This document shows, one piece after another, positions 41,185-51,800 of a DNA stretch of 63,206 nucleotides. Numbering within the stretch: the stretch's first letter is position 1; every line of letters starts with the position of its first letter. Location of the stretch: positions 166,824 through 230,029 of the forward strand of contig NZ_MKGQ01000001.1 of the NCBI RefSeq assembly GCF_001908105.1, written 5' to 3'. Under the pieces are notes generated by a model that saw only the letters and a program-made list of their open reading frames with translations, did no database searches and was not told the origin of the DNA. This stretch comes from Xenorhabdus eapokensis (GTDB lineage: Bacteria; Pseudomonadota; Gammaproteobacteria; Enterobacterales; Enterobacteriaceae). A program made the translations under genes and the position numbers.

Positions 41185-42228
41185 TTATTTTGTAATAACG
41201 ACAGGCTGCTCATCGGCATTAAGTTCGGCAATTGTACCGATTTGCCATGCATTTTCGCCTGATGCGGTCAGATACGAAATTGCCAGTTCTGCCTGAGACT
41301 GAGGAAGGGCGATTATCATACCGACTCCGCAGTTAAATGTGCGGTACATTTCATGTTCGCTGACATTACCGGCTTGTTGTAACCAGGTAAAAATCGCCGG
41401 CCATTGCCAACTGTCAGCTTTGATTCTGGCCTGCCTGTTTTCTGGCAGAACACGCGGGATATTTTCCCAGAAGCCGCCACCAGTCAGATGTGAAATCGCA
41501 TGAATATCAACTTTTTCAATCAGTTCAAGAATGGATTTGACGTAAATTTGGGTTGGGGCAAGTAAGTGTTCTGCGAGTGATTTCCCTGCAAGCTCGGTAG
41601 TTTCTGGATCAACCTGACTCACTTCAAGGATTTTACGGATCAAAGAATAACCATTGGAGTGTGGTCCGCTGGATGCAAGTGCAATCAGGGCATCACCAGC
41701 CTGAACCTGACTGCCGTCAATAATTTCCGACTTTTCAACAACCCCAACGCAAAAACCCGCAACATCATAATCTTCACCGTGATACATACCGGGCATTTCT
41801 GCGGTTTCACCACCGACTAATGCACAGCCTGCTTGCTTGCAGCCTTCTGCTATACCCGTGATGACACTGGCGGCTGTATCGACATCCAGTTTGCCAGTAG
41901 CATAGTAATCAAGGAAGAAAAGAGGCTCGGCGCCTTGCACAACCAGATCATTAACACACATGGCAACCAAATCAATTCCGATAGTGTCATGGCGCTTTAA
42001 GTCCATGGCCAGACGTAGCTTAGTACCAACGCCATCGGTACCGGAAACCAACACCGGTTCGCGATATTTCTGTGGCAGGGCACATAATGCACCGAAACCA
42101 CCTAGTCCTCCCATCACTTCGGGGCGACGGGTCTGTTTTACGACACCTTTGATACGATTGACTAAGGCATTACCAGCATCAATATCGACACCAGCATCTT
42201 TATAGCTAAGAGAGGTTTTGTTGGTCAC
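41185..42228 (-). CDS. purM: PurM, AIR synthetase
   Basis: 347-aa ATP-dependent ring-closing enzyme of purine synthesis. The N-terminal [20 protein letters not shown], the [18 protein letters not shown] motif and the [16 protein letters not shown] loop are intact. The GTG at 42228 is chosen: GGGAG is 7 nt before it and the product then starts [12 protein letters not shown] as in E. coli; an ATG 8 codons upstream lacks such a site. A PurR box lies 65 nt upstream, so purMN is purine-repressed. Confidence 0.95.
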   Translation of the reverse strand: MTNKTSLSYKDAGVDIDAGNALVNRIKGVVKQTRRPEVMGGLGGFGALCALPQKYREPVLVSGTDGVGTKLRLAMDLKRHDTIGIDLVAMCVNDLVVQGAEPLFFLDYYATGKLDVDTAASVITGIAEGCKQAGCALVGGETAEMPGMYHGEDYDVAGFCVGVVEKSEIIDGSQVQAGDALIALASSGPHSNGYSLIRKILEVSQVDPETTELAGKSLAEHLLAPTQIYVKSILELIEKVDIHAISHLTGGGFWENIPRVLPENRQARIKADSWQWPAIFTWLQQAGNVSEHEMYRTFNCGVGMIIALPQSQAELAISYLTASGENAWQIGTIAELNADEQPVVITK

Positions 42229-42292
42229 TGCGTAGCTCCCGGGTGGTTGCATTTTTATGAATAAAACAGAACGGTGACAATTCTAACAGTCT

Positions 42293-42308
42293 AAGCAAAC
42301 GTTTGCGA
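42293..42308. promoter_or_regulatory. PurR operator of purMN
   Basis: AAGCAAACGTTTGCGA matches the PurR palindrome ACGCAAACGTTTGCGT at 13 or more positions, with a perfect GCAAACGTTTGC core. It lies between purM and the divergent upp, 65 nt before the purM start, and may affect both. Confidence 0.88.
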
Positions 42309-42452
42309 TAGCTTTATATTGGTTTCCTGTTAGATCGGGATCGAAGAAAATAGCTTGTTAGTGATAAAAATGAATAGATTGGTAGTGGTTTGATACTGAA
42401 AAGGAGTTATAATCCCGCGATTTTTTTATCTGCCGGCTATTAGGAGAAACCC

Positions 42453-43079
42453 ATGAAGATCGTTGAGGTTAAACACCCGCTAGTTAAACATAAACTTGGC
42501 TTGATGCGAGCTCATGATATAAGCACCAAACGCTTCCGTGAACTGGCCTCAGAAGTGGGTAGTCTTCTGACATATGAAGCAACTGCTGATTTGGAAGTGG
42601 AAAAAGTAACCATTGACGGATGGTGTGGTCCGGTAGAGATAGATCAGATTAAAGGGAAAAAGATTACTGTAGTACCTATCCTGCGCGCGGGCTTAGGGAT
42701 GATGGATGGTGTACTGGAAAATATCCCTAGTGCACGGATCAGTGTTGTTGGTGTCTATCGTGATGAAGCAACACTTGAACCAGTACCTTATTTTCAGAAA
42801 TTAGTCTCTGACATTAATGAACGCATGGCATTGGTTGTCGATCCCATGTTGGCTACCGGTGGCTCAATGATTGCTACCATTGATTTGTTGAAAAAAGCGG
42901 GATGTCCTGTCATTAAGGTATTAGTTTTGGTTGCTGCGCCGGAAGGGGTCGCGGCACTGGAGAAAGCTCACCCTGATGTTGAATTGTATACCGCGTCGAT
43001 TGATAAATGTCTTAATGAGCATGGATACATCGTCCCTGGTTTAGGGGATGCAGGTGATAAAATATTTGGCACTAAATAA
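42453..43079 (+). CDS. upp: Upp, uracil phosphoribosyltransferase
   Basis: 208-aa salvage enzyme that joins uracil and PRPP to UMP. The PRPP-binding motif [20 protein letters not shown] (about 127-146) and the uracil loop near the end ([17 protein letters not shown]) are intact. GGAG is 8 nt before the ATG. It is the first gene of upp-uraA, with a hairpin-T-run between the two, and is divergent from purM. Confidence 0.96.
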   Translation: MKIVEVKHPLVKHKLGLMRAHDISTKRFRELASEVGSLLTYEATADLEVEKVTIDGWCGPVEIDQIKGKKITVVPILRAGLGMMDGVLENIPSARISVVGVYRDEATLEPVPYFQKLVSDINERMALVVDPMLATGGSMIATIDLLKKAGCPVIKVLVLVAAPEGVAALEKAHPDVELYTASIDKCLNEHGYIVPGLGDAGDKIFGTK

Positions 43080-43086
43080 TATTTAT

Positions 43087-43113
43087 AGCCGGCTGGAAAG
43101 TCGGCTTTTTTTT
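43087..43113 (+). terminator. intercistronic terminator upp-uraA
   Basis: AGCCG pairs with CGGCT around a 10-nt loop and is followed by eight T residues. It probably lowers uraA transcription relative to upp. Confidence 0.7.
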
Positions 43114-43148
43114 GGTTTCTAGCAAGATGATATAAGAGGATAGCCATA

Positions 43149-44459
43149 ATGACTCGTCGAACTATTGGAGTAGAAGAAAAACCCCCTTTGGCACAGACTA
43201 TTCCTTTAAGTTTGCAACATCTATTTGCCATGTTTGGTGCAACCGTTTTGGTTCCCATTTTATTTAAAGTGAATCCTGCGACAATTTTGTTGTTTAATGG
43301 CATTGGCACATTACTGTATTTGGTAATTTGTAAAGGAAGAATTCCGGCTTATTTAGGCTCCAGCTTTGCTTTTATTTCACCTGTATTGTTATTACTGCCT
43401 TTGGGATATGAATTGGCATTAGGTGGATTTATTGTCTGCGGTTTGTTGTTTTGTTTGGTTGCCCTGCTGGTAAAAGTTGCTGGAAGAGGATGGATCAATG
43501 TGATGTTTCCTCCGGCAGCGATGGGTGCCATTGTTGCCGTGATTGGTCTGGAGTTGGCCGGTGTTGCTGCTGATATGGCGGGATTGCGTCCAACGGCAGG
43601 CACTGAAATTAATATGACCAACCTGACCATATCTATGGTTACGCTGGGCGTGACCATCTTGGGATCGGTAATATTCCGCGGTTTTATGGCGATTATTCCG
43701 ATTTTGATTGGTGTTTTGGTCGGGTATGTGCTGTCATTTTTTATGGGGGTTGTCGATTTAACGCCAGTACGTGAAGCGCCGTGGTTTGCATTGCCGACGT
43801 TCTATACTCCGCGTTTTGAATGGTTTGCCATTATGACCATTTTACCTGCGGCGCTGGTGGTTATTGCAGAACATGTTGGGCACTTAGTGGTAACGGCAAA
43901 TATCGTGCAGAGAGACTTATTGAAAAACCCAGGTTTGCACCGCTCAATGTTTGCTAATGGGTTTTCAACGATAATTTCGGGTTTCTTTGGTTCAACTCCT
44001 AACACGACTTATGGTGAAAATATTGGTGTTATGGCACTTACCCGTGTATACAGCACATGGGTGATTGGTGGCGCTGCGGTGATGGCAATATTGCTGTCCT
44101 GCGTGGGTAAATTGGCGGCAGCGATCCAAATGATCCCAGTCCCAGTGATGGGGGGTGTTTCCCTGTTACTGTATGGTGTGATTGGTGCATCAGGCATTCG
44201 GGTTCTGATTGATTCGAAAGTTGATTACAGTAAGGCTCAGAACCTGATCCTGACCTCTATTATTTTGATTATTGGCGTCAGCGGAGCGAAAATTCAGGTC
44301 GGCTCGGCAGAATTGAAAGGTATGGCGCTTGCAACTGTTGTAGGGATTGGTTTAAGCCTGTTTTTTAAACTGATAAGTTTTATCCGGCCAGAAGAGCCGT
44401 ATATTAACTCCTCTGTGGAATCAATTAGAAATGTTCAGAAGAGTGAAGTGGTAGAATAA
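43149..44459 (+). CDS. uraA: UraA, uracil/proton symporter
   Basis: 436-aa NCS2-family transporter with about 14 membrane segments in the 7+7 inverted fold. Conserved motifs: QHLFAMFGATVLVPIL (about 22-37), VIAEHVGHLVVTANI (about 238) with the uracil-binding Glu-His, and NTTYGENIGVMALTRVYS (about 288). It imports uracil for Upp, the gene just upstream. AGGA lies before the ATG at 43149. Length is standard. Confidence 0.95.
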   Translation: MTRRTIGVEEKPPLAQTIPLSLQHLFAMFGATVLVPILFKVNPATILLFNGIGTLLYLVICKGRIPAYLGSSFAFISPVLLLLPLGYELALGGFIVCGLLFCLVALLVKVAGRGWINVMFPPAAMGAIVAVIGLELAGVAADMAGLRPTAGTEINMTNLTISMVTLGVTILGSVIFRGFMAIIPILIGVLVGYVLSFFMGVVDLTPVREAPWFALPTFYTPRFEWFAIMTILPAALVVIAEHVGHLVVTANIVQRDLLKNPGLHRSMFANGFSTIISGFFGSTPNTTYGENIGVMALTRVYSTWVIGGAAVMAILLSCVGKLAAAIQMIPVPVMGGVSLLLYGVIGASGIRVLIDSKVDYSKAQNLILTSIILIIGVSGAKIQVGSAELKGMALATVVGIGLSLFFKLISFIRPEEPYINSSVESIRNVQKSEVVE

Positions 44460-44481
44460 AAGACATTAATGAAATTTATTG

Positions 44482-44512
44482 GAAAGGGTTTTTTAAAAGC
44501 CCTTTCTATTTT
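44482..44512 (+). terminator. uraA terminator
   Basis: GAAAGGG pairs with CCCTTTC around an A/T loop, then TATTTT, 22 nt after the stop. Confidence 0.75.
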
Positions 44513-44872
44513 AAAAAAATTATTTTCACTATCATTTTACTTTGTCATTTATAACGATAAATTTTTCCTTTACCAATAATATTTACCGTTAATCTCCATT
44601 GAAAATAACTTAAGATAGATAAGTTAAAATCCTTGGCAATACAATCTATTTTTACTCTTGGTTTTTCCTTTTTACTATTGTCAATATTGATTATTAATAG
44701 TATGGGATTATCAGATGTAAGCATTTTTATTCTGGAATAGGTTATTTCTGGCTTGCACAAGAAATAGGCTTTGATGATAATCTCCAGCTTTAAACAAAGC
44801 ATTCATTTCATTTATAGAGACTTTTTGTGGTAGACTTAGCATTGTTCGTTATCCATTCTGTTTGAGGTGCTT
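44513..44872. other. uraA-hda intergenic region
   Basis: About 360 bp, AT-rich. A minus-strand frame at 44545-44802 is open for 85 codons but has no ribosome site and no family resemblance. The region must hold the hda promoter; nothing else is recognised. Confidence 0.45.
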
Positions 44873-45574
44873 CTGAATACACCGTCGCAGCTTTCATTAC
44901 CATTATATTTGCCCGATGATGAAACTTTTGCCAGTTTCTTTGCAGGTGAGAATACTTCCTTATTAGCTGCAATAAAGTTGGCTATTAGTCAGTCACACGG
45001 CAGTTATATCTATTTCTGGTCCCGCGATGGCGGGGGTAAGAGCCATTTGCTTCACGCAGCCTGTGCTGAATTATCCCAACAGGGAGAAGCTGTAGGGTAT
45101 GTACCACTGGATAAGCGCGCCTATTTTGTCCCTGAAGTCCTTGATGGTATGGAACATTTATCATTAGTGTGCATCGATAATATTGAGTGTATCGCGGGTG
45201 ATCAGGAATGGGAGATGGCTATTTTCAATCTCTACAACCGCATTGTAGAAATTGGCCGAACCTGCCTTTTAATCACCGGTGATCGTCCTCCACGGCAAAT
45301 TAACCTGACGCTACCGGATTTGGCATCTCGTTTGGATTGGGGGCAAATTTACAAATTACAACCTCTGTCAGATGATGAGAAAATCCAGGCATTGCAACTA
45401 CGGGCAAAATTACGGGGTTTTGAATTGCCTGAGGATGTGGGGCGTTTTGTGTTAAAGCGGCTCGATAGGGAAATGCAAACGTTGTTCAGAACCTTGGATG
45501 AGCTTGATCGGGCTTCCATTGTGGCACAACGCAAACTCACCATCCCGTTTGTAAAGGATATCCTTGAGCTTTGA
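44873..45574 (+). CDS. hda: Hda, regulatory inactivator of DnaA
   Basis: 233-aa AAA+ protein that, with the DNA-loaded beta clamp, makes DnaA hydrolyse its ATP after initiation. The clamp-binding motif [10 protein letters not shown] is at the N-terminus; Walker A is [14 protein letters not shown], Walker [13 protein letters not shown]; sensor and arginine motifs follow (DLASRLDWG). The likely start is CTG at 44873: GAGG lies 5 nt before it and the protein then begins with [10 protein letters not shown], as in E. coli, whose hda also uses CTG. A GTG at 44867 overlaps that ribosome site and is less likely. Confidence 0.92.
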   Translation: MNTPSQLSLPLYLPDDETFASFFAGENTSLLAAIKLAISQSHGSYIYFWSRDGGGKSHLLHAACAELSQQGEAVGYVPLDKRAYFVPEVLDGMEHLSLVCIDNIECIAGDQEWEMAIFNLYNRIVEIGRTCLLITGDRPPRQINLTLPDLASRLDWGQIYKLQPLSDDEKIQALQLRAKLRGFELPEDVGRFVLKRLDREMQTLFRTLDELDRASIVAQRKLTIPFVKDILEL

Positions 45575-45607
45575 GTGAATAAAGCAGTAAAGAAACGAGA
45601 TCAGAAT

Positions 45608-45644
45608 AAAAAAGTGATAGGGAATATATTCCTGTCACTTTTTT
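45608..45644. terminator. bidirectional terminator between hda and yfgD
   Basis: AAAAAAGTGA with AGG pairs with CCT and TCACTTTTTT, giving A-run and T-run on both sides, between convergent genes. Confidence 0.88.
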
Positions 45645-45676
45645 ATTGAAAAACGTTCTTATTGAAAAACGTTCTT
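45645..45676. repeat. two tandem copies of a 16-bp unit
   Basis: ATTGAAAAACGTTCTT occurs twice in direct tandem, perfectly, right after the hda terminator. It looks like a small replication-slippage duplication. Confidence 0.9.
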
Positions 45677-45688
45677 ATAAAAAAATAA

Positions 45689-46060
45689 TTACAGCAGAAT
45701 TTCTTTAACTTGCTCAGGGGGACGTCCCAAACGAGCCTTATCACCGACAACAACAATCGGGCGTTCTATCAATTTGGGATTTTCAACCATCGCCTGGAGC
45801 AATGCCTCTTGGGATAACGTAGCATCGCCCAGATTTAATTCTTTGTAGCGATCTTCTTTAGTACGCATCAATTGGCGGGCATCTTTGAAACCGAGCTGTT
45901 GTAACAGTACGGCGAGCTGTTCTGCTGTAGGGGGGGTATCAAGATAGTGAATGATTTCCGGTGTAATACCGAGTTCTTCAATCAGCTTAAGGGTTTCACG
46001 GCTCTTTGAACAACGAGGATTGTGGTAAAAAATCACTTTTCGTGTATCAAGATTTTGCAT
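45689..46060 (-). CDS. yfgD: YfgD, ArsC-family arsenate reductase-like protein
   Basis: 123-aa thioredoxin-fold protein of the ArsC/Spx group. The redox Cys is in YHNPRCSKSRETL (about 12-24), and the arginine motif ERPIVVVGDKARLGRPPE (about 98) matches arsenate reductases. In E. coli YfgD is a neighbour of bepA and hda outside any ars operon, so its arsenate role is not certain. It begins 11 bp after the bepA-side junction: bepA starts upstream and ends at 46072, making bepA-yfgD no operon by order but closely spaced on one strand. Confidence 0.9.
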   Translation of the reverse strand: MQNLDTRKVIFYHNPRCSKSRETLKLIEELGITPEIIHYLDTPPTAEQLAVLLQQLGFKDARQLMRTKEDRYKELNLGDATLSQEALLQAMVENPKLIERPIVVVGDKARLGRPPEQVKEILL

Positions 46061-46071
46061 GTAAAAATCCT

Positions 46072-47535
46072 TTATTTTTTATATTGGTCATAACTTTGTT
46101 GCAGTTGGCGCAATTGATCAATACGGGCATCATAGCGCTTTTGTTCATAACTGCCCAATTTGGCCAACGCACTGGCTTTGCTTAGTTGTTCTATAGCGGA
46201 GTCAAAATTACCTTGCAATGCCATGATTTCCGCATAGGCGGCAAGTTCGTCATTGTGTTTTCCCTGCGCTCCGGCCGCTTTTCTTAACAATATCCAGCCA
46301 GTAAGATCGTCAGGGTGATTGAAAGTATAACGAAACAGAAGTTGTGATGCCTGAGAATACTTTTTATCCATAAAATAGGTATTTGCGAGGTTAATTTGCA
46401 ATACCGGATTGTTTTTCAGTTTCTTGAGTGCATCCTGCAAGCGAGCGATGGCGTTGGTATACTGTTTTTGCCCGATATCAATATCCGTCATGGTATCAAT
46501 AAACCAAATATTATCCGGTTGTTTATCTAGCAATGGAGAGAGTATTGCCCTGGCTTCGGCATACTTTTTATCTTCAGTAAGCAAAATAGCACGTCCATAG
46601 GCAGCCGCAAGCTGTTCTTTAGCGGTTCCCTGGCTGTATTTCTTGAGCCATTGATCAATATAGGGACGTTGATCCGTTGAATACATGGTTAAAATACGGA
46701 CACGGGCGAACAGAAAATCTTGGGATTCTGAAACCGCTTTAGTGGGATATTGATTTGCCCGATTACGGGCATCAGCCAAACGGTTGGCAGGTAATGGGTG
46801 AGTGTATAGCATTTCAGGTAGTTTGGAGCTATAGCGAGATTGATCTACCAGTACTTGCATAAAATCGGGCATGCCTTGTGGATTAAATCCCGCACGACTA
46901 AGCGTTTGTATTCCAATCCGATCAGCTTCTTGCTCATTCGATTGGGTAAAACTGATCATGCCTTGCTGGACGCCTGCCAGTGTGCCGCTAAGTGCAGCTA
47001 TGCCAGCTTGTGGATTAGCTATCATAAGCAAAATAGCGCCCAATGTGCCGGTCCATGCCAGAGGGCGGGTCCGTTTTTGTTCTTCCATCCATCGTGCTAA
47101 ATGCCGCTGTGTAACATGGGAAATCTCATGAGCCATGACAGATGCCAGTTCACTTTCATTGTTACTATAGCGAAATAAGCCCGAATGAAGAACAACATTG
47201 CCACCAAAAAAGGCGAGGGCATTAATATTAGGGTTATCTATCAGATAGAAATGAAAAGGTGTTTTGACTGAATCGGCGTGGGTGACTAATTTTTGACCCA
47301 ACTGGTTAATGTATTGAGTCAGCAACGGATCATAAATCAGAGGAGCCTGGGCTCTTATCGAACGTATATATAAATCACCTATAGCCATTTCCTGATTGAT
47401 GCTGAGGGTTGCTCCTGCTGTGGTGCCGATATCAGGTAGTGAATCTTCAGCCGGTGCAGAGAATACAGGAGGCTCCCCCAATAACAACAGGCTGATAAAG
47501 ATAGTTATCAAAGATTTTCTGGGTGTTTTTCTCAT
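46072..47535 (-). CDS. bepA: BepA, periplasmic metalloprotease and chaperone
   Basis: 487-aa M48-family protease that works with the BAM complex, degrading stalled LptD and helping its assembly. A signal peptide ends near residue 27 (PPVFSA). The zinc motif HEISH lies in [14 protein letters not shown] (about 133), with the third ligand in [10 protein letters not shown]. The C-terminal 180 residues are TPR repeats ([20 protein letters not shown] and following). The order bepA then yfgD on one strand matches E. coli, with 11 bp between. Confidence 0.94.
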   Translation of the reverse strand: MRKTPRKSLITIFISLLLLGEPPVFSAPAEDSLPDIGTTAGATLSINQEMAIGDLYIRSIRAQAPLIYDPLLTQYINQLGQKLVTHADSVKTPFHFYLIDNPNINALAFFGGNVVLHSGLFRYSNNESELASVMAHEISHVTQRHLARWMEEQKRTRPLAWTGTLGAILLMIANPQAGIAALSGTLAGVQQGMISFTQSNEQEADRIGIQTLSRAGFNPQGMPDFMQVLVDQSRYSSKLPEMLYTHPLPANRLADARNRANQYPTKAVSESQDFLFARVRILTMYSTDQRPYIDQWLKKYSQGTAKEQLAAAYGRAILLTEDKKYAEARAILSPLLDKQPDNIWFIDTMTDIDIGQKQYTNAIARLQDALKKLKNNPVLQINLANTYFMDKKYSQASQLLFRYTFNHPDDLTGWILLRKAAGAQGKHNDELAAYAEIMALQGNFDSAIEQLSKASALAKLGSYEQKRYDARIDQLRQLQQSYDQYKK

Positions 47536-47702
47536 AAAGCGATTCTCATAAAATAGTGTGCTCCGTTTTAGCTATCAATTTCATGAATACTTTTATGATC
47601 AAGAGTACCTTAAAACGATTAATCATAATAAATTTTAGTGAAAAATACTCATATCAAAGCCGTTATTCGTGCCTGGTAGGAAGAAAAATGGGAGGAAAAA
47701 GA

Positions 47703-47777
47703 ATGATAACAACCAATATTATAGATACTTGCAGCGAAGAATGTTTAGGTTTTTTGAATAACGATACAATAGAATAA
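47703..47777 (+). CDS. possible 24-aa peptide
   Basis: A 24-codon frame (MITTNIIDTCSEECLGFLNN then DTIE) has an excellent ribosome site (GGGAGG, 7 nt before the ATG). It has two cysteines and is acidic. It lies between divergent bepA and the bcp terminator. No family is recognised; the good ribosome site is the only reason to list it. Confidence 0.3.
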   Translation: MITTNIIDTCSEECLGFLNNDTIE

Positions 47778-47793
47778 ATACCAAACGAATAAA

Positions 47794-47829
47794 TTGAGTT
47801 GCCGCTTTATTGGTTGAGCGGCAACTCAA
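47794..47829. terminator. bcp terminator (strong, possibly bidirectional)
   Basis: TTGAGTTGCCGCT pairs perfectly with AGCGGCAACTCAA around a 10-nt loop, 24 nt beyond the bcp stop; TTTATTC follows on the minus strand. Confidence 0.85.
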
Positions 47830-47853
47830 ACTTGGTTGTGTCTATGCTGACAA

Positions 47854-48324
47854 TTAATGTCGGCTCAGGTAATCCAATACCACTTGGTGGTGATCACTGG
47901 TTTTGAATTTATTAAAAACGTGTTCAATTTCACCTTGTGGATTAATTAAGAAACTGATGCGATGGATGCCATCATAGATTTTCCCCATGAACTGCTTTTC
48001 TCCCCACACCCCAAATTGTTCAGCAACTTGATGGTCAATGTCAGAAAGCAGTGTGAAATTTAGCCTCTCTTTTTCTACAAAGCGGGATAATTTTTCTGGT
48101 GCATCTGTGCTAATACCCAGTACTTCAACATTAGCACTTTTCAGTTCATCTATCGAATCACGTAAGCTACACGCTTGAACTGTGCAGCCTGGTGTCATTG
48201 CTTTGGGATAAAAATAGACTAAGACACGTTGACCTTTGAAGTCAGATAAATTAATGGTTTCGCCATCTTGGTCAGGAAGGCTGAATTGAGGGGCCATATC
48301 ACCGGCTTTCAATGGGCTCATCAC
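47854..48324 (-). CDS. bcp: Bcp, thiol peroxidase (peroxiredoxin Q)
   Basis: 156-aa peroxiredoxin that reduces H2O2 and organic peroxides with thioredoxin. The peroxidatic and resolving Cys are in YPKAMTPGCTVQACSLRDS (about 37-55), spaced as in E. coli Bcp. The C-terminal WGEKQFMGKIYDGIHRISFL is highly conserved. In E. coli bcp follows gcvR directly; here about 10.5 kb of accessory DNA separates them. Confidence 0.95.
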   Translation of the reverse strand: MMSPLKAGDMAPQFSLPDQDGETINLSDFKGQRVLVYFYPKAMTPGCTVQACSLRDSIDELKSANVEVLGISTDAPEKLSRFVEKERLNFTLLSDIDHQVAEQFGVWGEKQFMGKIYDGIHRISFLINPQGEIEHVFNKFKTSDHHQVVLDYLSRH

Positions 48325-48821
48325 TCATTCTCCGTTTAATCGTTTTGATTTAAATGATCTTGTATCATTATATAGCCATATATTTTTGCATTAATATATA
48401 TACAATAAATTATTGCCCATTTATATGAATTTAAAGATTAAATTTTCTCTTTGTTCTGTGATATTCAACATTATTCACATCTACTCATCAAGAAATCTAT
48501 AGTGGCGTCAACAGCGGCTGAAACTTCGAACTCCGAAGTGATGCACGATAAGGTAATAGGAACATTCATTGAACGTGAATGCTACTTTCTCTAAACGATC
48601 TAATCATTGGGTTCATGACCATCTTAATTTTCCTTTCTAAAACTCATTCCAGAGAAGCGTAAATTTGGGCAGAAATAATCGACTAAATAGTAAAGTTATT
48701 CTAAAGTATTTATAGCTTTTAGAGTCTCCACTATTTTGTTTACGCTGACAAAACGTTGATTGTGTCTCAGGCATTTTATCTCCTTCTTAAACGAAATTTA
48801 AGTTATTGAGGGAATTCATCC
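48325..48821. other. bcp-autotransporter intergenic region
   Basis: About 500 bp, AT-rich, no gene. It marks the left junction of the islet between bcp and gcvR. CATTCATTGAACGTGAATG at about 48564-48582 is a short imperfect palindrome. Promoters of both divergent neighbours must lie here. Confidence 0.5.
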
Positions 48822-51800
48822 ATGAAAATATACAGACGTGCCGTATTGCCGATGGCCCTTAGAGTGGCTTTGTTTTTTCCCGGAATAAGTGTTAATGCAA
48901 TAGCGGCTGCATCATCATGTGGCTCTTCGAATACGGCGACTATTTCCGGTAATGAGACAGAACCATATAATCTATCAAGTTGTGAGAATCTTATTGTCAA
49001 TAAAGGTGCATCGATTAATGCCCCTAAAGGGTTAGCACATGGATTTGATCATTACGGTCTAAAATACAGTGCAGTTAATGTCGGCGATAACAGTAATCTG
49101 GCATCAAAAAATTTAGTTGATTACATTGAGAATAATGGAACTTTGCAGGGATCTAGTGGAGTCACAGTAACTTACACTGGTTCTGTTGAAAAGCTACTCA
49201 ATCACGGAACAATAAGTGGAGAAGCGTCTGGAGCCGTTTGGGTTTCTGGTCAAATAAACACGTTAGATAATGATGGTTCAATTAATGCCAGCAATGACTC
49301 TAGCTCATTGAATGCAATACAAATACAATCTGCGAGTGGCCCATCTGATGATGGTAAATATGGATTCATAGATACCATCAAAAATCGGGAGAAAGGATCA
49401 TTATGTAAAGGAATGTCGCATTGTACGCCATCTATTGATGGAATATCTGTTGAAACTGCAACACTTAAGACACTTGATAATTATGGGATACTGAAATCTC
49501 AGAAAAATAACATTCTATCCAATCTCGCAACGTTTGATATCAATGCTGGCGGTAATGTTGGTACTTTCAATAATGATGGGACAGTAACTGGCCTCTATCA
49601 CGGCGTTCTGATTCGAGGTGGGGGATACCTCGAAAACCTGAATAATAACTCCGGGAGTAAAGGGATCTCGGCTGACCAGGACGCCGTTCAGGTCACGGGG
49701 CAAGGCATGGCTCAATTGGACGTTAATCCCCAGATCAGGTCGTCCAAAATTAAACAGATTACCAACGCTTCCTTTTTATATGGAAAGCGAAATGGAATCT
49801 ATATCGACGATAAAGGCGTTGTTGATACCATCACGAATTTGGATGGCGGTGTAATAAAGGGAGACAAATTCTCTATAAAGAATAGTGGCACCATTACTAA
49901 CGATATTCATAATTCAGGCGCAATTGATGGCAATGTAGAGCTTGGCAGTACCCGCCTTTATATGTCTGGTCCAAATGCAACCCTGAAGGGCAATGTGTCC
50001 GGGTCGAAAAATTCAGTTGTCACTATCGGGGGGAAAAGTGCTACGACGGGAAATCTGGATCTTACCTATACCCACGACATGAATATTGGCACGGTCAATA
50101 TATTATCCGGCAGCACGTTACGTCTGGGTGACGGACATAAAACAGGAAGTGTCTCCAGTAATATTGATAATGAGGGAAACCTTTATTTCAACCGGAACGA
50201 TAAAGCTCCCTATAACCACATTATTAGTGGCACAGGTTCAGTTCACCAAGTGGGTAGTGGCATAACCATTTTGACAAATGCAAACACCTATACAGGTGAG
50301 ACAAAAATCGAATCGGGTATTTTGCAACTGGGTGATAAAGGAACAGCGGGAAGCATTGATAATACTTCCAAAGTGACAATCGGGCAGGGAGGCGTACTGG
50401 CCTTCGACCGAACGGCTCACACCCCCTTTGCCGCTGATATTGAAGGCGTTGGTTCCCTTCACCAACAGGGTACAGGTGATTTGACCCTGACCGGCAATGT
50501 AACCACAGGTAAGCCAATCACCGTGACATCAGGCAAACTGCAATTTGGCGATGGTGCCACAATCGGCACGCTCTCACTCACCGGAATTGACAATAATGGG
50601 GCGGTTATTGTTGCCGGTGCCGCTAACAGTGTGGTGACACTTGATGGGGAAATAAACGGGACAGGTACGCTGGAAATCACAGGTGGCAAAGCTGTCATAA
50701 CCAGTGACAGTACCTACTCGGGTCAGACTACCATTAGCAATGGTGCAACGTTACAACTCGGTAATGGTGGTATGACTGGAAATCTTGCCAAGAGCGATAT
50801 TGTAAACAAAGGCACTTTGGCGCTCAATCTGAATGGAACAAGCAACTTTGATGGTGTTATTTCTGGAAATGGTCATATCGAGAAGATGGGCGCTGGTGTA
50901 ACAAGGCTAAGTTCGGATTCCTCGGCTTTTACAGGATCAACGCGTGTTGAAAAGGGAACTCTTGTCGTTGACAACCAGCTAGGCACAAAAACCTCGACTT
51001 TCAATGTTAAAAATGGGGGGAATGTTAATGGCACTGGCATCATTGGCGGCACGACAACACTCGAAAGCGGCGGTCACCTTACAGGCAAACAAGGCGATAC
51101 TCTGACATTTAGCAAAGATCTTATTCTCAGTAGCGGCGCCAATGTGGATATTTCGCTTGGGGCAGAGGATGCATCCGCGTCTGCATTATTTAATGTCCGT
51201 GGTGATCTGACACTGGCAGGAACGCTTAATGTCACGGATCTTGGTGGGCTAGCAGCAGGTGAATACGATATATTCCACTATGGCGGCACTTTAACCGATA
51301 ACGGAATGACGCTCACTGGCGGAAAACCGGACTCACTCTCTCTCGGTACGAATAGAAACCATGAAGTTCATCTTATCAATACTGGCGGTATGCTCCTGAA
51401 TTACTGGGATGGTAGAGACACCAGTAAACACAACAATAATGCCATTGATGGGGGTGATGGTATTTGGCAGGTCGGTGGAAATGATAACTGGACGTCAAAA
51501 ACAGGATATCCCAATACCAGTTGGAAAAGTACTGACCAGTTTGCCATTTTCTCAGGAACCGCAGGCACGGTGCAGATAGATAACAGCGGTGGAAATGTCA
51601 CTGTAAATGGCATGCAGTTTAGCGCTGATGGTTACAAAATAACCGGCAATTCTCTGACCTTAGAAAATGATAACACAGGCAGCGCTAAAATTCGCGTTGG
51701 AACGGGTAATATGTCAACAGCCGGTAGGGTTGCCACGATTGAGTCAAGCCTGACTGGTTCGGCTACACTTGAGACAACGGATTACGGTACGTTGGTTCTG

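Noticed and set aside
44545..44802. 85-codon minus-strand frame between uraA and hda
   Set aside because: No ribosome site, low-complexity AT-rich composition, no family resemblance; overlaps the likely hda promoter.
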